NCBI GenBank assembly: GCA_036276115.1
Contig: DATBEM010000025.1
Span: 32,378-96,377, forward strand
DNA length: 64,000 nucleotides
Direction: 5' to 3'
Source of the DNA: Trebonia sp036276115
Lineage (GTDB): Bacteria; Actinomycetota; Actinomycetes; Streptosporangiales; Streptosporangiaceae
Shown here in pieces: positions 7,562 through 16,536 of this stretch. The notes beneath the pieces were generated by a model that was given only the letters and a program-made list of their open reading frames with translations, was not told where the DNA came from and ran no database searches. Both the position numbers and the translations under genes were made by a program. The first letter of the stretch is position 1; each line of letters starts with the position of its first letter.

Positions 7562-10423
7562 TCAGGAGGCGGCCGGGGTGGCGAGCCAGACGGTGTAGTC
7601 GAGCTCCCAGGGAGCGGCGGGCGGGCCGGTCAGCAAGTGAGCGTCCTGCGCTGTCTTCAGGTTGACGAGCTGGCGGGGCTGGGCGCCGGTCACGGCGACG
7701 GAGGCGGACGTGCTGCCGAGCAGGACAGGCTGGCGGCCGGCGTGCTGGACGGCGGTGACAGCCTGCTGGACGGCGGAGGACGAGGTGTCCGTCAGGCGGG
7801 CGACCGGGACGCCGCACATGCCCCGTACGGTCTGCGCGAGCGCGTCGGTCGTGCTGGCATCCACGATGAGGACGCTGGTGGACTGGTCGATCGACTTGCA
7901 GATCCGGAACACGGCCGGGTACTCGCGGGTGTAGGTGGTCCGCAGGGCCATGCCGCGCACCGCCAGGTGGCGGGCACCGGTCGTACCGCTGGTGCTGGCG
8001 GCCGGGCCGGTAGCCGACGTTACCGAGCTGCTGGTCGTGGCCGACGCCGAGCTGCCGGAGGATGTCGTGGCACTGACGTAGCCGGGGTCGAACGTCGTGA
8101 CGGCAGCCGGGATGGCCAGGGCGAGGACGGAGCACGCCACCACGAGCCCGCCTGTCAGCGGGCCGGCGCCGAGCTCGGAGCCGCGCATCCGGATGCGGGA
8201 GCATACCCACAGGGCCAGGCAGATCAGGGCGGGCAAGACGACGGGCACCAGCCTGCGGCTCGCCCAGGGCTGGTCGGGGAGGGTCGCCGGGTCCCACAGG
8301 GTGACGGCGGTCGCCCAGAAGAAGACCATCAGCGGCAGCGCCCAGAAGCGGGCCGCGACGGGGGTGCCGCGCCACTGGAACAGGGCGCGGACGCAGCGGC
8401 GGCCGAGCAGGGCCGCGCCGATGACGGCGAGCAGGACGGCGGGCAGCCCGACGTACCAGATCACCCAGTTCAGGCTCTGCTCGTAGTACTGCTGGCGGCC
8501 GTCCACGGGTAGCCCGGCCACCCGCTGCACGGCGGCGACGAAGTCAATGACGTAGGGGTCGGTTGCGCCCTTGGTCACCTGGACCGACGGCCGGATGGCG
8601 AGGCCGATGAGGGCCGCCACCGGGATGAGCAGGGCCACGCCCTCGGCCAGGGCCCGGACCACCGGGATGCGCCGGGTCTGGCCGCCCAGGCCCATGACCG
8701 GCATCCGCCACCGGGTGACCCGCCGGGCCCGCGCCCGGACGGCGGGGAACGCGAACGGCGCGATGAGCGCGGTGAGGACGCCGAAGGCGGCGGCCGCGAA
8801 GCCGATGTCGTGCAGCTGGGGGGCGAGGGTGGCCAGGTACGGCCGGGCCAGGGTGACGCCCTCCAGGACCGATAGTCCCGCCCCGATCACCAGGCCGACG
8901 GTGAGCGGGCCGGCTTGCGGGCGCCGGGCGATGAAGATGAGCGCCAGGAACGGGAACAGCGGCAGGAGGATGGCGAGCGACCCGATGTTGGCCAGGACGG
9001 TCAGGCCGAGGGCGATGCCGCCGAACCAGGCGAGGGTCATCGCCTGCCAGGCCACCCGCCGTCCCCTGGCCTTGGGGGCCGGCCGCAGTCCGGGCGGGCG
9101 GAACCCGGGCGTGTTGACGACCAGCGAGTCAAGTACGAGCGATAGGCCGCCAAACAGCAGGACCTGCACGAGGGGATCGCTGAGGGAGGTCCGGCTGGCG
9201 TACTGCTCGGGCAGCGTCACCGCGAGGACGAGGGCGGCCGCGGGCGCCCACCGGCCGCCGGCCAGCCGCCCCGCCAGGCCCGCGAACGACAAGATCGCGC
9301 AGCCGCCGAGGAACGGCGCGACGAGCAGCCCGCCGCCGACGCCGTGCGCCCATAGCCCCGCCGCGATCGCCAGCGGCAGCCCGGCCATGAAGGCGGGGGT
9401 CAGGCCGGACCCGTTCGCCAGGAAGCCCGGGCTGGTGAACTGCAGGCCAGGGATGCTGCCGAAGGCGCCCGGGTAGGTCGGGATGCGGGCCGTCCCGTGC
9501 TCGGCGATCCACCAGGCGTACTGGAAGTACTCACCCGGGTCGCGGAACACGATGAGCTGCTGCGACCGTTCCAGCGCCTGCCAGGCGGCGAACCCGAGGG
9601 CGATGGCGACCGTCGTCAGCACCGCCCACGCGGGCGCGTCCGGCCGGGCCCGGCGGCCGCGCGGACCGAGGGCCGGGGCGGGCGCGACGGCCGGCGCGGG
9701 ACCGGTCGCCTGCGGGGCCGCGACCGGGGCGGCGGCCGGCGCGGGCGCTTCTGCGGCCAGGGCCGCGGGCCGGCCTGACGCGAACTTGGGCCAGCTCACT
9801 GGCAGCTGCCGCATCGCGAAGTAGAACAGGGCGATCGTCAGGGGGATGAAGATGACGAGCATCGGCGACGGCAGCAGCCGCCCGGCCAGCAGCAGGCCGG
9901 CTCCCGGCAGCAGCCAGGCGATCGCCAGCAGCACCGGCGCCAGGGTCACGGCCGCGAACACCCATCCGGGCAGCCAGGGCCGGGCGGCGTACCAGTTCCG
10001 GGTCGCCTTGGCCTGGGCGAGCGACCCGGCCAGCCAGCTTGGGGCGGGCTGGCCTGGCCGCGCTGGCCGGCGCCACCCGCGCTCGGGAGCGGCTGGCGGC
10101 CCCGCGTCCTCAGCCGGCGAGGCCTTGGATACGGGTGAGGCTTGATCCGATGCCGGCATCACCTGAGTGGCCGACAGCGCCTGCGCTGCTCCCGCCGATC
10201 CAGCCGCCGCAGGCTCCCCGGACGCGGCGGCCCGCACGCCAGGATCACCTGCCGGGGGCGTCCCCGACGGGCCCTGCGGCGGCGACGCTCCCCGTCGCTT
10301 GCCTGGCTGCGGCAGGATTCCCCGCGGCAGGATTCTCCGGCGCGGTGCGGCGCCGTCTTCCTCTTGCACGGCTGGCCGCTCACCGACAGCGGGCTTGCGC
10401 GCTCCTGGGAGTCGTGAGTGCAC
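7562..10423 (-). CDS. Very large polytopic membrane protein, GT-C/GT39-like glycosyltransferase
   Basis: 953 residues. The first about 140 are Pro/Ala-rich and hydrophilic, then come at least twelve hydrophobic segments to about residue 770, and a soluble extracytoplasmic C-terminal domain (about 800-953). Soon after an early helix the sequence reads IVFRDPGEYFQYAWW: an acidic RDPGEY motif in the first outside loop, as expected for the catalytic loop of polyprenyl-phosphate-dependent GT-C enzymes. A Thr/Ser-rich linker (about 785-815) separates the membrane part from the C-terminal domain. It is the last gene of an operon with the GT-C protein at 10442 and DUF5941. Donor and acceptor are unknown. 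The GTG start is uncertain because no ribosome binding site is clear. Confidence 0.7.
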   Translation of the reverse strand: MHSRLPGARKPAVGERPAVQEEDGAAPRRRILPRGILPQPGKRRGASPPQGPSGTPPAGDPGVRAAASGEPAAAGSAGAAQALSATQVMPASDQASPVSKASPAEDAGPPAAPERGWRRPARPGQPAPSWLAGSLAQAKATRNWYAARPWLPGWVFAAVTLAPVLLAIAWLLPGAGLLLAGRLLPSPMLVIFIPLTIALFYFAMRQLPVSWPKFASGRPAALAAEAPAPAAAPVAAPQATGPAPAVAPAPALGPRGRRARPDAPAWAVLTTVAIALGFAAWQALERSQQLIVFRDPGEYFQYAWWIAEHGTARIPTYPGAFGSIPGLQFTSPGFLANGSGLTPAFMAGLPLAIAAGLWAHGVGGGLLVAPFLGGCAILSFAGLAGRLAGGRWAPAAALVLAVTLPEQYASRTSLSDPLVQVLLFGGLSLVLDSLVVNTPGFRPPGLRPAPKARGRRVAWQAMTLAWFGGIALGLTVLANIGSLAILLPLFPFLALIFIARRPQAGPLTVGLVIGAGLSVLEGVTLARPYLATLAPQLHDIGFAAAAFGVLTALIAPFAFPAVRARARRVTRWRMPVMGLGGQTRRIPVVRALAEGVALLIPVAALIGLAIRPSVQVTKGATDPYVIDFVAAVQRVAGLPVDGRQQYYEQSLNWVIWYVGLPAVLLAVIGAALLGRRCVRALFQWRGTPVAARFWALPLMVFFWATAVTLWDPATLPDQPWASRRLVPVVLPALICLALWVCSRIRMRGSELGAGPLTGGLVVACSVLALAIPAAVTTFDPGYVSATTSSGSSASATTSSSVTSATGPAASTSGTTGARHLAVRGMALRTTYTREYPAVFRICKSIDQSTSVLIVDASTTDALAQTVRGMCGVPVARLTDTSSSAVQQAVTAVQHAGRQPVLLGSTSASVAVTGAQPRQLVNLKTAQDAHLLTGPPAAPWELDYTVWLATPAAS

Positions 10424-10441
10424 GGACCCACTGTAGACGGC

Positions 10442-11782
10442 CTAGCTGTGCGAGGGGCCACAGGCAGGGGCGACTACATGCTGGTCGTTGCCATCGCGGC
10501 TAGCCGTGACGGCCAGCAGCCACAAGGCGAGCGTCCCGGGGTAGATGAAGTAGCCAAAACGGGTCGATGGCGCCAGCAGGAACATCAGCGACATCGCCCA
10601 GACGAGCAGGAAGACCGCCCGGTGAACGGTCCGGGGCGGCCTGATCACCAGCGTCGCCGCCACCGCGAGGGCGGTCAGCCCCAGCAGCCCCACGACGGCC
10701 GTGTGCCCGGCGTGCCCCAGCCCGGCGAGCAGGTGGCCGGGCAGCGGGCTGGCCGCCGCCGAGCGGATGCGGGTCAGCCCGAGCGGGAACTCGATCGTGT
10801 TGACGACTAGCTCGCGGGGCGGGGACAGGAACGGCCCGATGCACACCGCCGCCACCGCCACGGCGACCCCGGTGAAGCGGGCGGCGGCCCGCCAGCCGTC
10901 GCGGGCGGCGAGCATGACGATCGCGACCACCAGGCCGGGCCAGGCAGTCGCCTTCATCCCGGCCGCGATGCCCAGGGCGATGGCCGCCAGCGTGACACGG
11001 GGGGCGGGCTGGCTGGCGAGCAGGGCGAAGCCGAGGCACAAGAACGCGACCATGGGCACGTCGGTGCCGCCCACCGCCAGCTCGAGCGCCACGACCGGGC
11101 TGGCGGCGACGAGCACTGTCCACCGCCAGGTGTCGCGGGCGCCCCCGGCGCGCAGCGCCCATGCGAAGACGACCAGGAACGCCAGCCCGAACCAGATCCG
11201 GGGATCGGTCACGGGACTGGCGACCAGTGCCCGCGGCAACCCGAACAGCGCCATCACCGGCAGGTAGGGGTTATAGGCGTTGGGGTCGGAGGTCGCCGCC
11301 AGGGCGGTGGCGCTGGCATAGGGAGTGCCGTGGTGGATGAGCGTGTACGCGGACCGCGCGACCACATCGACCTCGGGCTGGCGCAGGTGGCGGACGGCCA
11401 TGACCGACAGCGGCACGAGGAGCGCCCCGAGCAGGGACGCCGCCAGGGCGAGGTCGATCCCCCAGCGCGCGAGCCGGCTTTCCAGCAGCAGCCCGCCCCG
11501 GGCGGCGAGCACGGCCAGGGCAGCGACCCCGTACCCGATCGCGGCCATGTCGCCCCAGAGGCGGTGCACTGGGTCGGAACTGAAGATCGCGACCGCCACC
11601 GCGTAGCCCGCCGAGACCACGAGCAAGCCAGCCAGCCAGTAGCCGGGCCACGTGACCGGGGACTGCCACGGGTCGCCGAGCCGCAGGGCCGACAGGCTCA
11701 GCGCCGGGCGCCCCGGGGCCGGCCGGCCGGCATCGGAAGGCCGCCCCGCCTCCGGCTCCTCGCGCCCCCGCTCAGTAATCAC
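10442..11782 (-). CDS. DUF2029-like (GT87-type) membrane glycosyltransferase
   Basis: 446 residues with about ten hydrophobic helices starting near residue 45. The first long outside loop contains RSAYTLIHHGTPYAS and SDPNAYNPYLP; such YxxY-type acidic loops occur in DUF2029/GT87 mannosyltransferases that use polyprenyl-phosphate sugars. The C-terminal helices carry short Arg/His loops. It begins with GTG after a GCGAGG ribosome binding site. Spacing is 37 bases from DUF5941 upstream and 18 bases to the next large GT-C protein, consistent with one transcript. The product is probably an envelope glycan elongating enzyme; specificity cannot be read. Confidence 0.72.
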   Translation of the reverse strand: MITERGREEPEAGRPSDAGRPAPGRPALSLSALRLGDPWQSPVTWPGYWLAGLLVVSAGYAVAVAIFSSDPVHRLWGDMAAIGYGVAALAVLAARGGLLLESRLARWGIDLALAASLLGALLVPLSVMAVRHLRQPEVDVVARSAYTLIHHGTPYASATALAATSDPNAYNPYLPVMALFGLPRALVASPVTDPRIWFGLAFLVVFAWALRAGGARDTWRWTVLVAASPVVALELAVGGTDVPMVAFLCLGFALLASQPAPRVTLAAIALGIAAGMKATAWPGLVVAIVMLAARDGWRAAARFTGVAVAVAAVCIGPFLSPPRELVVNTIEFPLGLTRIRSAAASPLPGHLLAGLGHAGHTAVVGLLGLTALAVAATLVIRPPRTVHRAVFLLVWAMSLMFLLAPSTRFGYFIYPGTLALWLLAVTASRDGNDQHVVAPACGPSHS

Positions 11783-11819
11783 CCTCGCGATGCTACTTGG
11801 TTCGGAGATGTGCGATTCC

Positions 11820-13253
11820 TCAGCCCACGTTGTGGTCGCTTTCAGCCTCAGCGGCTAGGGCCGCCGGGTCAGGGCCGCCGGCGACCAGGCTGGCGCCCGG
11901 CGGCAGTTCGGGGCCAGCTGCCGGGACGAGGCCGACGCCGGCCACGTCGGCTCCCGCCGGACCAGCGGCGGTCACGGCGGCGGCCCGGGGTCCCGGGCGC
12001 GGCGCCACCAGGCTGGCGATTCGCCAGCTGGCGATGTAGTCGGCCGCCTCGAGCCCGGCCAGGTAAAGCCCCATCGCGACGAAGACCGGCGTGGTAAGGC
12101 TGCCGAGCAGGGCGATCCCGATCAGGATCATCCGGCCTTCCCAGCCGAAGCCGCGCCAGTCCGCCCGGGGCAGCCGCTGCCCTCGGCGGTCCATGAACCA
12201 GCTGAGCGGCACCCGCTGCCGCGCGCGATAGGCCATGTCGAGGTGCCGCAACCCCACCGCCGCGACCAGGCCGAACGTGACCGGTCCGGGCGTGTGCCCG
12301 GCATAGCCGGCCGCGGCCAGGAAGACGTACTCCCCCGCCTGCAAGAACGCGGGCACCCGCCAGTCGCCGGGCCCGTCGTGCAGGTGCGAGGAGCCGAGCG
12401 CGGCCAGCAGCATCGCCTCGGCCGGGGTGAGGACCAAGATCCCGGGCAGGTTCCGCAGCCCGAGGGCGGCCAGCATGCAGGTGACCAGTAGCCCGACCAG
12501 CAGCGGGGCCAGCGGTGGCAGTCGTCCGGCCACCAGCCCGCCGATCCAGGCCGACACCGGCCCGTCGCCCCGGTACCCGGCCACGCCGGTGGCGCCGCCG
12601 CCCGGCCGCAGGAGGGTGACCAGCAGCCCCAGCAGCGCCAGGACAAGGACGACGACCAGCCCCAGGCGCGGCCCGGCCAGCAGCACGGCCAGGCCGGCCA
12701 GCAGCAGCCGGACGGCGCCGAGCCGGGGCAGCCGCGCGGCCGGGCCGGCCGCGCAGAGGGCGGCGGTGTGGTTCAGCGTGAGGGCGACGGCGGCGACGAC
12801 GGCGAGCGCCCATGCCCCGGAAGCGCCCAGCCCCCCCGCGTGGCCGATCATGGTGCCTTGCAGCGACGGTCCGAGCGGGCCGCCGAGCCCGTTGGCGGTG
12901 CTCCCGGCTGCGGCCCCGGCGAGGCTGACGGCGCCCGCCAGGGCGGCGTAGATGCCGAGCTCGCCCAGCAGCGCGCAGGCGGCCCGGCTCCACTCGGAGG
13001 CGACGGTGACCCGGTGCCCGGTCATCGCCCGGGCGGCCGCGGCGGCGAGGACTGACGCGACGAGGAAGGCGAGGGCGAGTACCTGCGGGCCGGGCGAGGA
13101 CTCGGTGAACCAGGCGGCGGCGATGACGGCGAGGCCGAGGGAGGACGCGGCCATCGCGGCGGGAGCGAGCTGCCGCTCGTCCGCCCATCGGGCGATATCA
13201 GCGGTAACGCGATCAGCGACCCGCGTCGTAGCCGGTATTGACACCGCGATCAC
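11820..13253 (-). CDS. DUF5941 membrane protein
   Basis: 477 residues with about ten hydrophobic segments. The C-terminal part holds RGQRLPRADWRGFGWEGRMI, followed by GSLTTPVFVAMGLYL and a Pro/Ala-rich tail, the pattern that marks the DUF5941 domain. In other actinobacteria this domain is found fused to nucleotidyltransferase or CDP-alcohol phosphatidyltransferase parts (family knowledge). Here a stand-alone IspD/TarI-type cytidylyltransferase is transcribed divergently 64 bases away, so the two functions may have been separated. First gene of a minus-strand operon with two GT-C-type proteins. Likely role: membrane step of an envelope polymer; inference only. Confidence 0.7.
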   Translation of the reverse strand: MIAVSIPATTRVADRVTADIARWADERQLAPAAMAASSLGLAVIAAAWFTESSPGPQVLALAFLVASVLAAAAARAMTGHRVTVASEWSRAACALLGELGIYAALAGAVSLAGAAAGSTANGLGGPLGPSLQGTMIGHAGGLGASGAWALAVVAAVALTLNHTAALCAAGPAARLPRLGAVRLLLAGLAVLLAGPRLGLVVVLVLALLGLLVTLLRPGGGATGVAGYRGDGPVSAWIGGLVAGRLPPLAPLLVGLLVTCMLAALGLRNLPGILVLTPAEAMLLAALGSSHLHDGPGDWRVPAFLQAGEYVFLAAAGYAGHTPGPVTFGLVAAVGLRHLDMAYRARQRVPLSWFMDRRGQRLPRADWRGFGWEGRMILIGIALLGSLTTPVFVAMGLYLAGLEAADYIASWRIASLVAPRPGPRAAAVTAAGPAGADVAGVGLVPAAGPELPPGASLVAGGPDPAALAAEAESDHNVG

Positions 13254-13317
13254 GATTACCCAGCGTACCGGGGGAAGGTCGATTAATCAGGGATCTCACC
13301 CCGGTAAAGTCCGGCAT

Positions 13318-14034
13318 GTGACAGGGATTTCGGCGATTAAGCGGACCGTGGCGGTTGTTCTCGGTGGCGGCGCGGGCACCCGGTTCGGCGCGGACCGGCC
13401 CAAGCAGCTGCTGACGCTCGACGGCCAGACGCTGGTGGAGCATTGCGTGGCGGCGTTCAACGAGGCCCCCGGGGTGGATGAGGTGCTCCTCGTCATGGGC
13501 CCAGGGTTCACCGACGAAGCCGCGGCGATGTGCGGTGACCAGGTCAGCGCGGTGATCGAGGGCGGCGCGAGCCGGGCCGACTCGGTCCGCAACGCGCTGC
13601 GCCACCTGACCGCGCGGCACGACCCCTGGGTGACGGGGGTCCTGCTCCACGACGCCGCCCGGCCGCTGGTCGACCAGCGGGTCATCGCCGACTGCGTCGC
13701 GGCGCTGCCGTCTCACGACGCGATCGGCACCGCCATCCCCACCGCCGACACCATCGTCGTGGTGGAGGACGGCGTGATGACCCACATCCCGAAGCGGGAG
13801 ACGCTGATGCGCTGCCAGACCCCGCAGTGCTTCCGGCTGTCGGTCATCAACGAGGCCCACCTGCTGGCGTCGCAGGACCCGGCCTTCATCCCGACCGATG
13901 ACTGCGGCGTCGTCCTGCGCTACCTCCCCCAGGTCCCGGTGCACGTGGTCCAGGGCAGCGAGCGGACCCTCAAGGTCACCTACCCGGCCGACCTGGCGAT
14001 CGCGGAGCTGCTCAAGATCTCACGGCCTGCTTGA
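13318..14034 (+). CDS. IspD/TarI-family cytidylyltransferase
   Basis: 238 residues from a GTG. The nucleotide-binding signature VLGGGAGTRFGADRPKQLL (about 12-30), GGASRADSVRNAL, LLHDAARPLV (about 106-115), QTPQCFRL and TDDCGVV are all in place, so the enzyme should transfer CMP onto a polyol phosphate. IspD (methylerythritol phosphate) and TarI-type (ribitol phosphate) enzymes share these motifs. Two observations pull in opposite directions. ispD is missing from its usual place between carD and ispF, which would make this the housekeeping IspD. The DUF5941, aminotransferase and glycosyltransferase neighbours suggest an envelope-polymer TarI-type role. The 3' end overlaps the convergent aminotransferase gene by 23 bases. 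Confidence 0.8.
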   Translation: MTGISAIKRTVAVVLGGGAGTRFGADRPKQLLTLDGQTLVEHCVAAFNEAPGVDEVLLVMGPGFTDEAAAMCGDQVSAVIEGGASRADSVRNALRHLTARHDPWVTGVLLHDAARPLVDQRVIADCVAALPSHDAIGTAIPTADTIVVVEDGVMTHIPKRETLMRCQTPQCFRLSVINEAHLLASQDPAFIPTDDCGVVLRYLPQVPVHVVQGSERTLKVTYPADLAIAELLKISRPA

Positions 14035-15397
14035 TCAGGGTCCGGCCAAAGTCCCACATCAGCCCGGAGCCGCGGCTAGCGTCGTCCAGCACGTCGTCCA
14101 GGGCCTCCAGGAACAGCGTCACCTCGGCGTCGCTGATCATCAGCGGCGGAATGAGCTTGATCACTTCCATGTGGTCGCCGGAGACCTGGGTCAGGATGCG
14201 GTGCCGCTGGAAGAGGGCGACCACGACCATCTGGGCGAACAGCCCGACCCGGGCCTTTTGCAGCATCGCCCACCCGGCTCGCGCCCGCATGCCCGACGGC
14301 CGGCCGAACTCGATGCCGATGATCAGCCCGCGCCCGCGCACGTCCGCGATGAGGTCGTACTTCTTGCGCAGCCCGTCCAGCCCCGCCAGCAGCGCCGCCC
14401 CGGTCCGGGCGGCGTTCTCCACCAGGCCCTCGTCCTCGATGACGGCCAGCGCGGCCAGGCCCGCGGCCATGGCCAGCGGGCCACCCTTGAAGGTGGTCGA
14501 GTGAACCATGATGCGGTCCATGGAGGAGTAGACCGAGCTGAAGATCTTGTCGGTCGTCAGCATCGCCCCGACCGGCACGTAGCCGCCGGACAGGGCCTTG
14601 GCGACGGTGACGATGTCGGGCTGGACGTCCGGCTCGTGCTGGTAGGAGAAGAACCGCCCCGAGCGCCCCATTCCGGCCTGGACCTCGTCGCAGATCAGCA
14701 GGGCGCCGTGCTTGTGCAGGAGCGCGGCGGCGGCGGCGAGGTACCCGGGGGGCGCGGACAGCACGCCGTGCCCCTGGATCGGCTCGATGATCATCGCCGC
14801 CACGTCGCCCCGCTTGAGCTCGGCCTCTAGGGCCTCTAGCGACCCGAGCGGGATCTGGGCGCCGGGCAGCAGCGGCCCGAAGCCGCGCTTGAACTCATCC
14901 GCCCCGTTGACCGACAGCGACCCCGCGCTCAGCCCGTGGAAGCCGTGGACGGCGTACACGATCCGGCCCCGGCCGGTGAAGTAGCGCGCGAACTTCAGCG
15001 CCGACTCGACCGCCTCGCTGCCGCTGTTGCAGAAGAACACCCGCTCCATGCCCGGCGCGTGGGCCAGCAGCCGCCCGGCCAGCAGGCCGGCGATCGGCTG
15101 GCAGTCGAACTGGGTCCAGCTGGCGAAGTCCATGTCCAGCGCGTCGGCTAGGGCCTGCTTGATCACCGGGTGGCTGCGCCCGGCCGCGAACACGCCAAAG
15201 CCGCTCAGGAAATCGGCGTAGGCGTTCCCGGCCTCGTCGTACAAGTACGCGCCCTCGCCCCGCACGTAGACCTTGTCGAATCCGATCGTGTGCAGCGTGC
15301 GCGGCAACTGGTGGTTCAGGTACTTGGTGTGCAGTTCGTACCCTTGCCCGGCGACGGCGTCCAGTTCAGCCTTCAGGTCAAAGCCCATGGAGGGCAT
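14012..15397 (-). CDS. Class III PLP-dependent aminotransferase
   Basis: 461 residues. Features in order: GAYLYDEAGNAYADFLSGFG (about 49-68), substrate-binding FFCNSGSEAVESALKFAR, YAVHGFHG, the PLP-ring Asp in LLICDEVQAGMGRSG, and the Schiff-base Lys in HSTTFKGGPLAMAAG. This is the ornithine/acetylornithine/4-aminobutyrate aminotransferase fold. C-terminal PPLMISDAEVTLFLEAL is also typical. Substrate is not deducible. The GT2 gene lies 13 bases upstream on the same strand, and IspD/TarI converges on it. This fits a modified-sugar or lipid-linked glycan pathway, but a catabolic role is also possible. Confidence 0.88.
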   Translation of the reverse strand: MPSMGFDLKAELDAVAGQGYELHTKYLNHQLPRTLHTIGFDKVYVRGEGAYLYDEAGNAYADFLSGFGVFAAGRSHPVIKQALADALDMDFASWTQFDCQPIAGLLAGRLLAHAPGMERVFFCNSGSEAVESALKFARYFTGRGRIVYAVHGFHGLSAGSLSVNGADEFKRGFGPLLPGAQIPLGSLEALEAELKRGDVAAMIIEPIQGHGVLSAPPGYLAAAAALLHKHGALLICDEVQAGMGRSGRFFSYQHEPDVQPDIVTVAKALSGGYVPVGAMLTTDKIFSSVYSSMDRIMVHSTTFKGGPLAMAAGLAALAVIEDEGLVENAARTGAALLAGLDGLRKKYDLIADVRGRGLIIGIEFGRPSGMRARAGWAMLQKARVGLFAQMVVVALFQRHRILTQVSGDHMEVIKLIPPLMISDAEVTLFLEALDDVLDDASRGSGLMWDFGRTLIKQAVRS

Positions 15398-15410
15398 TTT
15401 AGGCTGAGTC

Positions 15411-16469
15411 TCAGCCCTGCTTGGCCGCGCGCCGGGCGAGGCGGCGGGGGCTGGTGAGGAACCCGAGCCCCCACGTCATGTGCATGGTGGCGAGCACGGC
15501 CGGCACCCGCGCCCGCACCGGCGCTGGCAGGTCCCGCGCGAGCACGAGGGCCGCCCCCGTCACCCCGGCCAGGTAGGCGGCGGGGATGACGAAACCGAGC
15601 GTGAGGTAGGGCAGGAGGCTGACCATATCTTCAGCGAGAGCTACCGCCCCCACGACGCCGAGGACGGTCCCGGCGATGTTGGCGGCCGCGGCGGCCGGGG
15701 GCGCCAGGTACCGCCGGTTCACGGTCTCGGGGTAGCGGCGGGCGACGACACGCCGCCATCGTCCGTAGCGGAAGTGCTGGTGGGCCAGGGTGTAGAGGCT
15801 GGCCCGGGGCCGGTAGGTGACGCGCAGATCGGGGGTGAACCAGATCAGCCCGCCCCCGGCCCGGATCCGGTAGTTCAGCTCCCAGTCCTCGGCCACGATC
15901 ATCGTCTCGTCGTAGCCGCCGGCCCGCTCGATCGCGTCCCGGCGATAGACCCCGAGGTAAACGGTGTCGGCCGGGCCGGCCTCGCCGCCGGTGTGGTTGG
16001 CGGCCGCGCCCATCCCGACCGGGGAGGTCATGCACCAGGCGACGGCCTGCTGGAACGGGGTGACGCCCTCGGCCGCCATGAGCCCGCCGACATCGGCCGC
16101 ACCGGTCTCCGCGAGCGTGCGGACGGCGGTGGCGAGGTACCCGTCGGGCAGCATGGCGTGGCCGTCGATGCGGGTGATCACGTCGTACCGGGCGGCCTTG
16201 ATCGCCACGTTCATGGCCGAGGCGATCTTGCCCGAAGGATTCCGGACGACGGTGACCCGGGGGTCGGCCGCAGCGAGCTGGAGCGCGATCGGCTCGGTGC
16301 GGTCCCGCGAGGGCCCGACGGCAAGGACGAGCTCGAAGCCGCCCGCGTAGTCCTGCTCAAGCACGCGCGCCACGGCCTCGGCGAGGTGCCGTTCCTCGTT
16401 GCGGACCGGCATGACCACCGACACGGCTGGCAGCGCGGGAGCTAGATCATCGTGAAAGTCGCCCGTCAC
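15411..16469 (-). CDS. Family 2 glycosyltransferase with C-terminal membrane helices
   Basis: 352 residues. The GT-A fold begins at VSVVMPVRNEERHLAEAVAR (about 17-36). VLAVGPSRDRTEPIA and the DxD-equivalent TRIDGHAMLP follow, then the acceptor-site AEDWELNYRIR (an ED motif, about 190-200). The last about 90 residues contain two or three hydrophobic segments (about 255-278, 283-305), so the enzyme is likely membrane bound with its catalytic domain inside. Such enzymes pass an activated sugar to a lipid carrier or growing chain. It is co-directional with, and 13 bases from, the aminotransferase. Confidence 0.87.
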   Translation of the reverse strand: MTGDFHDDLAPALPAVSVVMPVRNEERHLAEAVARVLEQDYAGGFELVLAVGPSRDRTEPIALQLAAADPRVTVVRNPSGKIASAMNVAIKAARYDVITRIDGHAMLPDGYLATAVRTLAETGAADVGGLMAAEGVTPFQQAVAWCMTSPVGMGAAANHTGGEAGPADTVYLGVYRRDAIERAGGYDETMIVAEDWELNYRIRAGGGLIWFTPDLRVTYRPRASLYTLAHQHFRYGRWRRVVARRYPETVNRRYLAPPAAAAANIAGTVLGVVGAVALAEDMVSLLPYLTLGFVIPAAYLAGVTGAALVLARDLPAPVRARVPAVLATMHMTWGLGFLTSPRRLARRAAKQG

Positions 16470-16498
16470 GCGAAGAAGTGTATGGGGCAGTACCGGAT

Positions 16499-16531
16499 AA
16501 TGCGGCGCGCTCCGCCGGAGCGCGCCGCATT
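16499..16531. terminator. Perfect 15-bp hairpin terminator
   Basis: AATGCGGCGCGCTCC and its exact complement surround a GCC loop. It lies five bases beyond the stop of the PhoH gene (minus) and is the obvious terminator for it. It also separates that gene from the promoter of the GT2 gene. Confidence 0.9.
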
Positions 16532-16536
16532 CCGGT

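Noticed and set aside
16499..16531. Perfect hairpin as a possible mobile-element inverted repeat
   Set aside because: A three-base loop and its position right after the phoH2 stop mark a terminator; no transposase or target duplication is nearby.
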